In this document: positions 50,157-64,000 of the stretch, piece after piece
Layout: each line of letters starts with the position of its first letter
Numbering within the stretch: position 1 is the stretch's first letter
NCBI GenBank assembly: GCA_021396245.1
Contig: WNYE01000128.1
Location: 1 to 64,000 of the forward strand
From: Sporothrix humicola
Taxonomy: Eukaryota; Ascomycota; Sordariomycetes; Ophiostomatales; Ophiostomataceae
Direction: 5' to 3'
DNA length: 64,000 bases
Notes under the pieces: generated by a model
Told to the model about the DNA's origin: nothing
The model's input: only the letters and a program-made list of their open reading frames with translations
Databases searched by the model: none
Position numbers and translations under genes: made by a program

Positions 50157-50355
50157 ACGGTATGCCCAGGCACTTTATTTTACTGAGATTTTATCTAGAT
50201 ATCCTTGGGTACATTTCTTGAGACATTTGAAACATTTGATATATATGATGAGCGTTTATATTGTTGTATAGATTAGACATTACATATTAGTTTGGGTCTG
50301 GTTCGTCTGTTGGTCTGTTGGTTCGTCCTGTGATATGATGTGTCCCTCCCTTCCA
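50157..50355. other. Tail-to-tail spacer between HAD and methyltransferase genes
   Basis: 199 AT-rich bases between two facing stop codons. It must contain both 3' ends, so overlapping transcripts are likely. No clear signal can be assigned. Confidence 0.5.
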
Positions 50356-51411
50356 TTAATACATCAGCTCGGCCACAAACACGTACGAGCTGTCCTTTTC
50401 AAGAACACACCATTCAGGGTCGTCGACAGTGCTTCTCATAAACTCTTCGCAGAAGACGCTCTTCAATGTCACCAGGAGCTTAGTCCGTTCAGACGCAGCC
50501 CAATCCTTGATCATGACCTGGACCGCCGGGGTCTGCACGATCTGGGCGAACAGAAAGTCCACATGTTCGGGCTTGTGGTACTTCCGGTACTCCGGGCCGC
50601 GGCCCCTGACTGGGTGGATCTCAATCACCGCCCTCACACAGAAGCCGTTGCTCCTCAGCATGGACGCAAAGGTCTTGTAAGTATGCATCCAGGACCGGTT
50701 GGACAGGTACCGCAGCTCCATGCGCTTGGCGGTTTGCTCCATGGCCAGTTCGGCGCGTCTGGCACGCTCGTGGGGAATCTCGATCACTACTATGCCCCCG
50801 GTGTCCGGTTTCTCGTGCAGGTCGGCGAGGCTCTTCTTGTTCCAGATCGCCCTGTGTCGGTTCTCGCGTTTGAATGCGGCGTAGTTTCGGATTCCAAATC
50901 CCGCCGTGTCTCTGCAGAACTTGCGAGGCACTTGCGGCCGTTTGAGGAACTGCTTCCAGTGCTGGAGGGTGTCATCGCCGTCGGTAAGGAGCGTGAAGGC
51001 GTCGTTGCAGACAATCGTGTCAAAGCTGCCGTACTCGAGGATCTTACGACACTTGGCCGTTCTATCAAGCTCCAAGGCGTTATTTCGCAAAAGGACCACC
51101 CGGTCACAGACGTCCTGGAGTCTGCACTTGGCCAGATAGATCATCTCGTTCGAAATGTCGACACCCGTGACTTGTCCGCCGTCGTTGGGCGTGCCAACGT
51201 GCCCGAGCCTCAGGGCCAGCTCCCTGGTCATGAGGCCGGTGCCGCAGCACAAGTCGAGAATTTTGTCGCCGGGCTCGACATCGACGCAGTCTACAAACTT
51301 GCGTGCAAACTCCTTGCGCCACTCGGTGTCGTACGTCGGAGCCCATCGGTCAAAGACCTCCTGTGCCATACAAAGATTGCGCACGGCCGGCCGTTTCGGA
51401 TCATGCCTCAT
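50356..51411 (-). CDS. Class I SAM-dependent methyltransferase (UbiE/COQ5-like fold)
   Basis: Predicted S-adenosylmethionine-dependent methyltransferase of 351 residues with no intron; acceptor substrate unknown. It starts at ATG 51411 (MRHDPKRPAV). A UbiE-like N-terminal helix reads VFDRWAPTYDTEWRKEF (19-35). Motif I is ILDLCCGTGLMT (51-62, SAM-binding loop). The acidic residue that holds the ribose is in VTGVDIS (Asp85), and motif IV is FDTIVCNDAF (130-139). Strand five is GGIVVIEIP (205-213). About 45 residues between motif IV and strand five (160-203), rich in Arg/Lys/Asn, are longer than usual and may form a substrate lid. No targeting signal is obvious, so it is not claimed to be the mitochondrial COQ5. 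It is convergent with the HAD gene and 506 bases downstream of OMA1 on the same strand. Confidence 0.9.
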   Translation of the reverse strand: MRHDPKRPAVRNLCMAQEVFDRWAPTYDTEWRKEFARKFVDCVDVEPGDKILDLCCGTGLMTRELALRLGHVGTPNDGGQVTGVDISNEMIYLAKCRLQDVCDRVVLLRNNALELDRTAKCRKILEYGSFDTIVCNDAFTLLTDGDDTLQHWKQFLKRPQVPRKFCRDTAGFGIRNYAAFKRENRHRAIWNKKSLADLHEKPDTGGIVVIEIPHERARRAELAMEQTAKRMELRYLSNRSWMHTYKTFASMLRSNGFCVRAVIEIHPVRGRGPEYRKYHKPEHVDFLFAQIVQTPAVQVMIKDWAASERTKLLVTLKSVFCEEFMRSTVDDPEWCVLEKDSSYVFVAELMY

Positions 51412-51917
51412 AATGTCGGATTGCTAGCCGCGATGCGAGTGATGGTGATGGTAATTTTGGTGATGATGTGATGACGGCGGTACTCGGACCTGCCGGTGGT
51501 GGTGGAAAGTGGTTTCCGTTGCCAAAAACAAGAGGATTCAAAAGAGGCCCGACAGCCAGCGCCAGCGAGGCGGCCGCTCTCTGTTTAAAGGGCGCGATGG
51601 CCCATCTTCGTCGCTAGCTAGCTTGCCGGGAGAAGCGTGGTGGTGATGAGTATGGATTACGTCGCTTGAGCGAAGCTATTCCGCCGGCTCCAACGCTAGC
51701 TGTGTGTTGGCGATTTCGATTTCAAAGTATCGATGGCAGCAAATGTGCCCGTAAATGTACAAAAGGATGACGTGGAAACACCAAAATATGCCCAAAACTA
51801 TGCACTATATCCAAGAATAAAACAAAAGATGAGCACCAACACTGTAAACCAACCTCAAAACGCCCCATTCTATGCATCCAACGGCAAGACACTTGTCTGT
51901 CTTGGAAGATAAGGAAA
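51412..51917. other. Spacer between OMA1 and methyltransferase genes
   Basis: 506 bases with both neighbours on the minus strand, so it should hold the methyltransferase promoter and the OMA1 3' end. No gene, and no promoter element that I would assign. Confidence 0.5.
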
Positions 51918-53233
51918 TCAGGAGATCAGGAGTATGCCGTTGCGCAGGGCCTTCTTGAACCGGTACGCAAAGTCCTGCGTGCCGTCGCACTTGCTCTGCT
52001 TGCGCTTCTCCATGGCCGCCGACATCCATTCCTGGATCTTTTCCATCCGGTGTTGGTTCTGTATTGTTAGCGTTGCACGACCCGCATAACGCTTCACATC
52101 TCATCCCATCTCCCTTTACTTACCGATGGATGTGTGCTGATCCACTCGGGGGGCTGGATCTTCTGTGCCTGGTCCATTCGCCGCCAGAACTCGAAGGCCT
52201 GCGACGGGTCAAAGCACGCCTCGGCCATGAGCATCAGCCCGATAAAGTCGGCCTCGCTCTCCTGCTTGCGGCTCATGGGCGTGTTGAACAGGACATCGAC
52301 GACGGGCTGGAGGATAAAGTACGACAGGCCGGCCGTCAACAAAAACGCGCTCGTCAGCAGGATTGTGGTGCCGACGGCCGACGAAACGCGCTCGCCGTGA
52401 TGGTTGGCCAGGTTGTGCGCCAGTTCGTGGCCCAGGACAGCCGCCACGGCGTCCTCGTTGCGCGCCACGTTGAAGATGCCGCTGTACACAAACACCTTGC
52501 CGCCGGGAAGCACAAAGGCGTTGATCACGCCCGGTTCGTCAATCACGACAATCTCCCAGTCGCCCGGCTTGTCGGGCATTCCACTGACAGGAATGAGGCG
52601 CGACATGACGTTGCGCACGACGATTGTGCGCGGATCGTAGTCTGGCAGGAACCGCTGCCCCTGCACGCGGGCCTCCTCCATGAGCTGCTCGTACTGCACC
52701 TCGCCAATCATCTTCATGGAGTCTTGGCTAAAGCAGTTGAACCGCCGTCTCCCGGAAACGGGGACAACCTCGAGATTTGTAAAGTAGAACAGCAAAGCGC
52801 CAATGGCGGCCACCACCATGACCGTCTGCATGCTTGTGCTGCGCATCGTCCGCTTGAAAAAGTTGCCGCGGCGGTGGTACCCGCTGTCCTCAAACGACGA
52901 GTCGGGCGGCATTTCGCCAGGCGTCACAGGAACTCCCTGGAACGGATGCAGCGATTCCTGCTGCTGTTGCTGGTATTTTTGTTGCTGCCGCTGCTGTTGC
53001 TGGCGCTGGTACTCTCCTTGGCCGCGGAAATTGTTGGGGTCGTAGTTGTACACCTTTTGTGACGAACAAGAAAAGCATCTAGCCCGTGAAGCCCGAGATC
53101 GAAATCGAGCAGAAAGCGGCGTCACCAATGCCATTCTCCCGGCCTGAAATGAGTGGTTGACGCCAGCCCGCAAGGCACCCGCAGCCTGGGCTGGGGCTCG
53201 CGTGCCCATTGGGATCAATCGGATCGCCAACAT
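51918..53233 (-). CDS. oma1: Mitochondrial inner-membrane metalloprotease OMA1 (peptidase M48)
   Basis: Zinc protease of the mitochondrial inner membrane that degrades misfolded or stress-marked membrane proteins. The protein is 416 residues. Exon 1 is 53233-52124. A 65-base intron (52123-52059, GTAAGT donor, GCTAAC branch, ATACAG acceptor) leads to exon 2, 52058-51918, which completes the family C-terminus STHPS-NQHRMEKIQEW. The N-terminal 50 residues are Arg/Ala/Ser-rich without acids, as in a mitochondrial presequence. A Gln-rich tract (about 77-92) follows, then a membrane segment (about 135-151). The catalytic motif HELAH is at 269-273, and the third zinc ligand is Glu325 in ESEAD. A second hydrophobic stretch (288-310) follows the active site. 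The frame is open 14 codons further upstream, but with no ATG. OMA1 activity is normally controlled after translation by membrane stress; nothing in the sequence speaks to that. Confidence 0.93.
52940..53030 (-). repeat. CAG-type trinucleotide tract within OMA1
   Basis: An imperfect run of glutamine codons encodes two Gln clusters broken by Arg and Lys-Tyr (about residues 77-92). It lies between presequence and membrane anchor, where length changes should be tolerated, so it may vary between strains. Confidence 0.7.
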
Positions 53234-53952
53234 CGCGGCCAATTGCGAGCGTGACGACAGTAACGACCGTGACAATTCGTCTGTGTTTATGTTGGTCGGT
53301 GAGAAGATCAGGAAAGTATCTCGTGTCCAAAACAGACGGAATTAAGAGAAATCTCTGGGGCGGCAAGCGCTATCGAGGGAAAAGTACTTTTGGAAGTGAC
53401 AGTCGACAAGCGACAACTTGCAGCAGGCGCGCACCACTCAGCGCCCTTGAAGCTGGAGCGGGGATGTGCGATGCTCAATGCTTATGTAATGCGATACCCA
53501 CTTTCACCACTTACAGCTGTGATCTGGCCCATCACCAAGATCAAAAACAAAGACAGGTAGAAAGCTCACTCAGACAACTAGAAAAAGTAAACAAATTAAT
53601 GTACATATTTTCCCCATGTTTAGAAGAATTATGCGATAATTTTAAATACATTCACGGACGAATAATGTCAACTTCATTGCACCAAGCCAAACATCCCCTG
53701 AATTTTGAAATAAAATAAAATAGACCAAACCGCTAAATTATGACGGATGGGAAGCGAAAATAAAATTACTCTTTATCAGGACGCATTAAGAGACAAAGAA
53801 AGTATAAAATGGTGTGAGAAGAAGAGAAGATAGGAAATGATGAAGATGAAAATGAAAATGAGACAACAAAAGGAAATGTGTATAAAAAAACATATCAGAA
53901 CCGTAAAAACGCTACCAGAAATAAATGACCCAAATCTTTAAATGTTCCCAGT
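53234..53952. other. Spacer between GH16 and OMA1 genes
   Basis: 719 bases, both neighbours on the minus strand. The part near OMA1 (to about 53500) is mixed in composition and should hold its promoter. From about 53545 it becomes AT-rich up to the GH16 stop, as expected for 3' flanking DNA. No gene. Confidence 0.55.
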
Positions 53953-57655
<3,703 letters not shown>

Positions 57656-57880
57656 GCTGGATCGTTGACGTTGTTGTGGTTAGTCGTCGACGATGTCGTT
57701 AAAACGGGCGTGGAGTATTAAGGTTGGTGATAATGGTGCGCCGGAGAGGGCAGGATGTAATTATATATAAACAAGATGGGTGGGATGGAGGGTAAGGGGA
57801 AGGGAGTGGACTAAGACCAATAAAGTCTTAAAAAGTCTCGCTCCAGAAGGGGAAAAAAAGAAGGGAGCTATTGGAAGCTG
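57656..57880 (-). promoter_or_regulatory. Promoter region of the GH16 gene with TATA element
   Basis: On the minus strand a TATATATAA-like element lies at 57762-57770, about 107-115 bases before the start codon. A CCAAT (on the + strand) lies further upstream at 57817-57821. The spacing fits a TATA-driven gene with a leader of roughly 75 bases. This is inferred from sequence only. Confidence 0.5.
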
Positions 57881-60800
57881 GAAACGAAAGGACGAGCAAA
57901 AAGAGATGCTCTAGACTGGGGTGGCGGGACGCTGAAGGGAAGACAAGCAGCGGAGTCGTCAGTTGTTGATGAAGAGAGAAAGAGGAAAGGAGGGAAAGGG
58001 AAAAGAAGACCAAGAATCAATATCATGGTGGGAACGACGGGGCCGTTAAGTAAGTTTTCAACTTGGGTGTGAGGGTCCGGGACCAGAGCGTGGGAGGCCA
58101 TGCCGGCCAGAGCAAAGACTGGATCCCAGAAAAGGAAGTCAAGAAAGGAAGCCATTGAACGGTGAAAAGGTGACGGGGTGGGCAGGGGGTGTGGAAGTTC
58201 GGGATGGGGTGGACGTGTGGATGTGCCGGCGTGAAGTCAGGCACATTTTGGTGTCTTTTGGGTGTAAGTCGCCAGGTCCTCCATGGCTTGCATGTCATAA
58301 AATTATTTCTGTGGGAATATGAGTGGGATGGAAAAAGCCATGGGCAGGCTGGCAAGCAAGACACGGTCTGCCCTTGCTGGGCGGTTGTGTGTTGTTGCGC
58401 TCTCCATCCTCTTTTTGGCGAAAGGGGTTCATTCGACTGGGGTGTGGGAGGTGGAAATCGATGTTGACAGACGAGACAGAAAATAGGATGGAATAGGGAA
58501 AAGGGGTGGAGCCGCCAATGAGGAAAACGCCATGCAGCAAAACATTGAGCAGAAAAAGGAACCAATTCTCCCCAGGCGCAGGAACAGACGGCAGACAGAA
58601 TGGACTCAAAAAAGACGAAATCAAACACGCCCAAAAGAAAGAAAGCAATGCGAGATAGCACCATTGAATTGACATTGACCATTGGGCCCAGGGTCCATCC
58701 GACCCACAGGGCCGCGCCCAGGCTAATCCTCCGTTGGACAGCTCGGTAGCTAGTGAAGCAGGCGGTCCCCTTCCTAGTGTCAAAGTCTGTGTGCATTTTG
58801 TCTCCAATATATGGCCTATGTGGGCTCCTTTGTCTTCCTTTCTGCTTTCTGCAGTATTATTCAGTGATTGCAGTGCCTAGCCAGGCTGGCTTTCTAAGAG
58901 AGCCGGGGTCCGGCATGATGCCAAGTCCTCACGGTGGGCTGAACAGAGGGAGAGTGAGGATGCTGAAGGCCTCAAAGTGAGAGCGAGCTGGAGTAAGATA
59001 CATGGCTCTCCGTGGCCGTGAAGCAAGGGCGGAGGTACCTCTGAGATTGAAAACAGAGGGCTTTTGCTTGGGGTTTGCCTGAGTTTTGCTTGGATTTTGT
59101 TTGTTTTCTGTCTGGCTTTCTTCAGCCAGTGAGTCGAGACGGCCGGTGGACAAGACGGACTAGTCCCTTTCGGACACCAAGAGTCGATATTGCGAAGAGT
59201 TCTGCATCGGTATTGGCCGGTATTTCAATAGGGCAGTGCTGCGTAAGACATTCTAGTTGAAGGCTGGAGGCTCTAGTGCCTGGCTCTCAAAGACAGCCCA
59301 GAGGCGACTCAGAGACGACTCAAGGACTGATTCCGAGGCCACTTCCAGTTGGTTCAGAGACAATTCGCCTCGGCGCTCAAGCTTGGTCCATGTTCCGAAG
59401 CATCGTGAAAATTCACAAAATGCCCTCACTTTAGAGGCGCTGGCACCGGCGTTTCGGTGGGCATCTTGACGGGCGTTTTGAGGCCATCTGCATTCTGCAG
59501 CGTGGTAATGAGATGCCACTCTGCTTTCTTCCTTCGCGCTTCTCGCTTCTCGCCTTTCCCACAAACCACCTTGGCGCTCATTACTCGCAAGCCACAGGAG
59601 TGCGCCCCTCATCCTTTTGCCTGCGCTCCTCCTGCTTTTCCCCTGAGAAATTCTGCCCGTACGGAGTCAAAGCCGCAGGAAAAAGGAGGCACAAATGAAA
59701 AATCGTCAGTGAGAAAGATGGGATGAGCCCGACGAGACGCCCATTCGGATTTCGTGCTGATGTTTTCCTCTTCTTTTTGAGTGCTGTGTATTTCTCTGGG
59801 TTTGCCCCTGCAGGCGCCACAAAGCCACTCGAATTTCGCAAAGATGTCATCTTTTGTGCTGCCCAAACCCAGCGGCTGTGAAAACTGTCTGAATTCAATA
59901 GCGGTGGTTTCTCTTTTTGAATTTCAATAATACCACCACACGCGCGGTTGTGGGAAAACAAAGCGACAAAAGTGTCGACAACATGTCACTACCCGCATGC
60001 AATCCACCCATGGCGAGGCGAAGCACTTCAGCCCTTTTTCTTCAGATGAGCAGATCCAGGACAGGGATACTCATGGGTCGCGCTCCATCTGGGCCGTCTG
60101 GCCGCCTGGCCTGACTGGATTGCTGGGATATCTGGGATTGACGGGGCCGCTGGGATTGCAGAAAAACGTGGGCAGTGAAGGGTTCATAGCTGACCTGTAA
60201 CCGTGAGAGGAAAAGATTTGCAGCGGGCGAGACCACTGTGGACAAGCCGGTGGCGATCAGCAAAATAAAGTCGCCAGGCCCTGTGGTCTTGGTCTGGCCA
60301 GAACATCGACCAGAGCCTTGGGCCAGGCCGTCTCTGATGAAATCCCTTGGCTTTCGTCTTGAGTTTGTCTCTCCCGTTTTTCTGTCTTTTCCTTCTGTTT
60401 CTTTCGCTCACAGCAGAGCTCAGTCTCTTTCTCAATCGCCGTCCTCAATCACAGGTTCTCGCCCGACGACCCTGCATTGGCATCTTACCCAATTGGGTGT
60501 TGCTTCGTCGAAAAGGGGCAAAGCGCCACCTGCAGGAACGGTTCTGCGCGGTGGTGCTCTCTTCGAGTGTTGCAGAATTTTGCTTGCATTTGGCTGCTTT
60601 TCGCTGCATTTTGCTTTTGCGGTGCTGGGTGAAGCGCATGCACGGTGGCGCACATACCGGACTCTCGTTGGCCGGATTCGACGGCTGCGTCAATAGTCTC
60701 ATTTCCCAGAGACGGGTCCAGAAGCCCAGAAGCCCAGAGCGCCCCCATCCCTTGTGTGTGAACGAAGTGACTGGGAGTTTCGTAGCCAACAGCAGGCTGG

Positions 60801-63800
60801 CAAAGACAGACTACCAGTGGAAAACGCAACCCCAGATGCATAAAATATTCGACAATGCGGTGTACATTGACAACAAGTGGTGCAAGATGTCGCTATTTTG
60901 AGCGATACAGGCAATACTTGACGGGTAGCGACATCTTTCCAGCTGTCTATTGACAGCTGCTATGTTGTATGCGCAGGAAATCCATAGTTGAGGGTCTCTC
61001 AATTGCATCCATTGTCACTTCTGATCCTGGAGTAGTATCACGACGTCGTCCCAAGGGCGGCTGTTTAGTGGTCTGACGGTGCCACGTGAGGGGTTGCGTT
61101 GCGGGACTTTGCTGGAGATGTTTTGTTCTGTTTCTCGACATTCTTGACCTTTCTTCACGGGTGGAAGCAAGGAACGAGACACACAAGTGGCATCGTGGTT
61201 ATCTCGTGGCCTTTGCAAAGGGAGGGAGAGGTTGGGTGCACTGGAATGCGCTGTGTCAGATTCAAAAGGCCTTGCAGATTTTTGAGGTCTTGTCTCGCGC
61301 AGAGCCGCCGGAAATATTTTCTGTGTGACGACTGTGCTGAAAGCTTGTCGCTGGCGGGTAGTAAGTAGATCGGTATTACCGTTCCAGACAGTACAGACGC
61401 TGTACAAAATAAGAATAGAATCTGACAGGAAAAGTGAGGAATGAAATGACGCTGAGGGAATTGACGACGAAAACGCGGACTGAGTGGGAACTCTGAGAGA
61501 GAATGAATGGCAGAGAAAGAAACATAAAGGAAGCGAAGGAAAAGAGGACGAAGAGAAAGGGGAAAGGTCAGTTCTGTTTTCCCAATATTATTGTGGAGAT
61601 TGCAACGGGATCTAACCCTAGTTGACAAGCAGAGAAGGAGCCGCTCAGGGCCAAGATGGTAGGCGAGCCAGGGGGGGCAGGAGCATTGATGGGATGGAAG
61701 GAAGGCGAGGAAGGCGAAGAAAGTGTGGAAAAAGTCGATAATGCGAACGAGTGACAGGGGCATGCCACACTTGATCTTTCCTTTTTGGGACATATTGGAT
61801 ACTTTCTATTGGCTGCCGCTACGCTCATCAACACACTGTAAAGAAAGAATCACACAGAAGGAGAGAAAGTAAAAAATCCAGTGCAACCCCACCATTGAGT
61901 GCCAGGTAAACCGGCAAGCGCATCCAACAGGAAAGTGGCAGCGACATTGATATCTCAATAATTTGCAACGGTCAACATGAAAAGCACGATGCACATATCA
62001 AAAGATTTAGTTTTCAGACGGAAAGAGCAATGGCAATACGAGAAACAACAGAAGGAACACTGTTTGTCGTTCTTTCCGTGTCCATCGTCAGTGGATGCTC
62101 CTTCCCTCGCCCGGTGAAAAAGTCTAGAAAAAAATTGACAATATTAGGAAAGAAGATATGTCCCAAAGAGGAAAGGGCAGTAGACGCCAGCACCGTCAAA
62201 TGGCGAAAGAGGTAAAACGAGTACAAGCTGAAGGGCAGGAACCTGCAAAGAGTACGATGGACGTACTCCGTACACAAAAGAAAGCAACTGAGACAACATC
62301 TGACGACAAAACGAGGACGACGAACAGCACCAGCACAGCACAGCCAAGAAGCACAAGCTACGCAAGCAAGGGAGAGTTCTGATGAAAGGATCATTACCTC
62401 AGGCTCAGAGCAAAGGGATGCGAGGCCGGTCATCGCCTCTGCAACTCCGATAGCCCTGAAGAGTCGAAGTCAGCGATGATATTTAGCACAGACCGAAGAC
62501 TGAAAGCCGATAACAGGAGACTGATATGATTCGCCTTGCTGCCTACCGTGGTCCATCGTGCTCCATCGCCTGATGTTTGTTCCCCGTGCAAGGGCCATCA
62601 GCCGCAATGCTTTTTTATGTGCGGGCGCTCTGGGCATTGACAAGTTTGGGCGGTTGCAAAGCCCCTCCAGCTGGCAGAATGTGGAAATTTGGTGGTTCTG
62701 TCACTTCCGTCACGATATGCACTTGCTTGCCGTTCGTCTGTTTACACGAGTGTCCTCCTTTTTACGCCTCTCATCTCCAGCTGCAAGCCACAAAATCTGA
62801 TGGGCTTGGAGGATGGAGAGTGCTTTGTCAGATTGTTGTTTTCTGCACAAAGTACGGAGAACGGAGTAGCATTCTGTGCCTGCAATGTGGAGGTGGGCGT
62901 TTACTTTTACAGTGAGGGCTGAATTGTCCCTCTGCCACTGGTCAACCCCTTTGGCCTGCCTGAGGGCGTTTGCACGATTTGTTGTCGACTTTCTTTTTGC
63001 CTCCTGATTTGTCTGCCTTGATCACCGATGACTTCTCCCCGCCGTTTCGTGGCTTGCAGAGTAATACGGGTTATGCAGTGAGAAACGCAGGAACAATCAA
63101 AAAAGAAGTGTGATTATGATAAAAAAAAGATGAGATGAAGAGACGACGAGATGACGAGTTGGACGCCACAGGGGAGAATTTCCAAGTATTGCAAGACATC
63201 TCAGCCTTCGATTTGGACACAACGGGAGTTACAATTTGTGCAGGGCAAGACAACACAGACTGTTCACTGTTGTACGAGCACGCAACAAAACGGAATATGC
63301 CACAGACAATATGGGATTTGAGATCACTTGACGCTGGGCCATGGCCTGGACTCTTCAATTCTGTGTAATCTGTGTAAACTGTTCTGTCCACTGTTTGTCT
63401 TTGTCTGTACCCTGTCACTGTGTTACAGTGTCACTGTACTTTGACCTTTTGCTTGGCTCACGCCTAGAAATGCCGAGCCTTGCGACGTTCACTTTGGGCA
63501 GGGCTGAAAAGACCAAGCCCCGAAGCGCGGTGCACGATGCCCAATATACCCTGGAGGGTTCTGAGAAGAGAATAGCAAAAGAAAGTGCAGACAGGGAGGG
63601 AGACATAAGAAGGAGAAACCAGAGAACTCGAAATGGCTGGAAAAGCTTGCCAGCAAGGGAGATCTTTGACGAGATGGGGCGTGTTCAACCAGACAAGACA
63701 GAAAGACAAGCAAATAGACTCGCTGTGGCGTGTGCTTGGCATCACTTCTTTGGGAAGCATTTTGCAATTTTTTCTCCTTTATTTGCAGGCCTCTCGCCTC

Positions 63801-64000
63801 GCTTCCAGGTTCCAGCAAAAGTCGAACCTTGGCCGCGAACTCTGTTGTTACTTTCGCGGCCTGGTGATGTTCGTTTTCTTCTTTTGGCTTTTTTGGCTGT
63901 TTGCCGTTTGCATTTTGTCTTGCGTGATTTACGGTTTTCTTGCCAAATTGGCTTTATGAATTTATTTTCAGCCTCTTAATCCTGACGGAGTATGCCGTAC
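57881..64000. other. Gene-free right end of the window
   Basis: About 6.1 kb upstream of the GH16 gene in which I see no supportable gene. A 257-codon frame at 58796-58023 (-) has no domain and an odd composition. Other long frames (61793-61155 on -, 63341-63979 on +) look like chance. There are several full or partial TACTCCGTAC-type motifs, and near 60090-60160 a loosely repeated CTGGGATTG stretch. A gene could begin beyond 64000. Confidence 0.55.
62264..62273. repeat. TACTCCGTAC motif, copy 3
   Basis: Exact copy of the motif at 5729. Here it is preceded by G, so the palindrome-like frame reads GTACTCCGTAC. Partial copies lie near 59659, 62852 and 63985. Confidence 0.7.

Noticed and set aside
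58023..58796. 257-codon frame on the minus strand upstream of the GH16 gene
   Set aside because: Its composition is unlike the genes of the window. It has no domain and lies within the GH16 upstream region.

Overview
The window is nuclear DNA of a filamentous ascomycete (Pezizomycotina, most likely Sordariomycetes). Genes carry one short intron with GTAAGT-like donors, CTAAC/CTGAC branch sites and YAG acceptors. Coding regions are GC-rich at third positions, while the spacers are near 50% GC and full of C/T-rich runs. The protein set is typical of the group: a DUF6536 membrane protein, a GPI-anchored GH16 glucanase, a Pap1-type bZIP factor, and fungal forms of OMA1 and RPL5. The species cannot be named from the sequence.

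Only eight protein genes can be supported in 64 kb, and they are unevenly spread. Bases 1-14985 hold no recognisable gene. A bZIP transcription factor (14986-16061, +) follows, alone, and then another 14.4 kb without a gene. A DUF6536 multi-pass membrane protein (33591-30457, -) and a long LRR protein of the fungal Mhp1-annotated type (42402-38375, -) come next, each with about 5 kb of empty spacer before it. Then comes a compact block of five genes in 10 kb: ribosomal protein RPL5 (-), a HAD-superfamily hydrolase (+) divergent from it, a class I methyltransferase (-), the mitochondrial protease OMA1 (-), and a 1208-residue GH16 enzyme with huge Ser/Gly repeats (-). The last 6.3 kb again shows no gene. 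No tRNA, 5S rRNA, intact transposon or CRISPR array was found.

The genes do not form a pathway or a secondary-metabolite cluster. They are mostly housekeeping or surface functions: translation, mitochondrial quality control, cell wall and transcription. Exon-intron structures were rebuilt by hand from splice signals and reading frame. All seven genes given one intron join in phase: bZIP, DUF6536, LRR protein, RPL5, HAD, OMA1 and GH16. The methyltransferase appears intronless.

The most unusual points are: an RPL5 gene whose start codon alone forms the coding part of exon 1; a stop-free, multiple-of-three intron directly behind the catalytic motif of the HAD protein; the minisatellite-built stalk of the GH16 protein; the lone transcription factor in a roughly 30-kb gene desert; and several strong inverted repeats and a recurrent 10-base motif (TACTCCGTAC) in the spacers. 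I did not find a convincing new multi-gene system.
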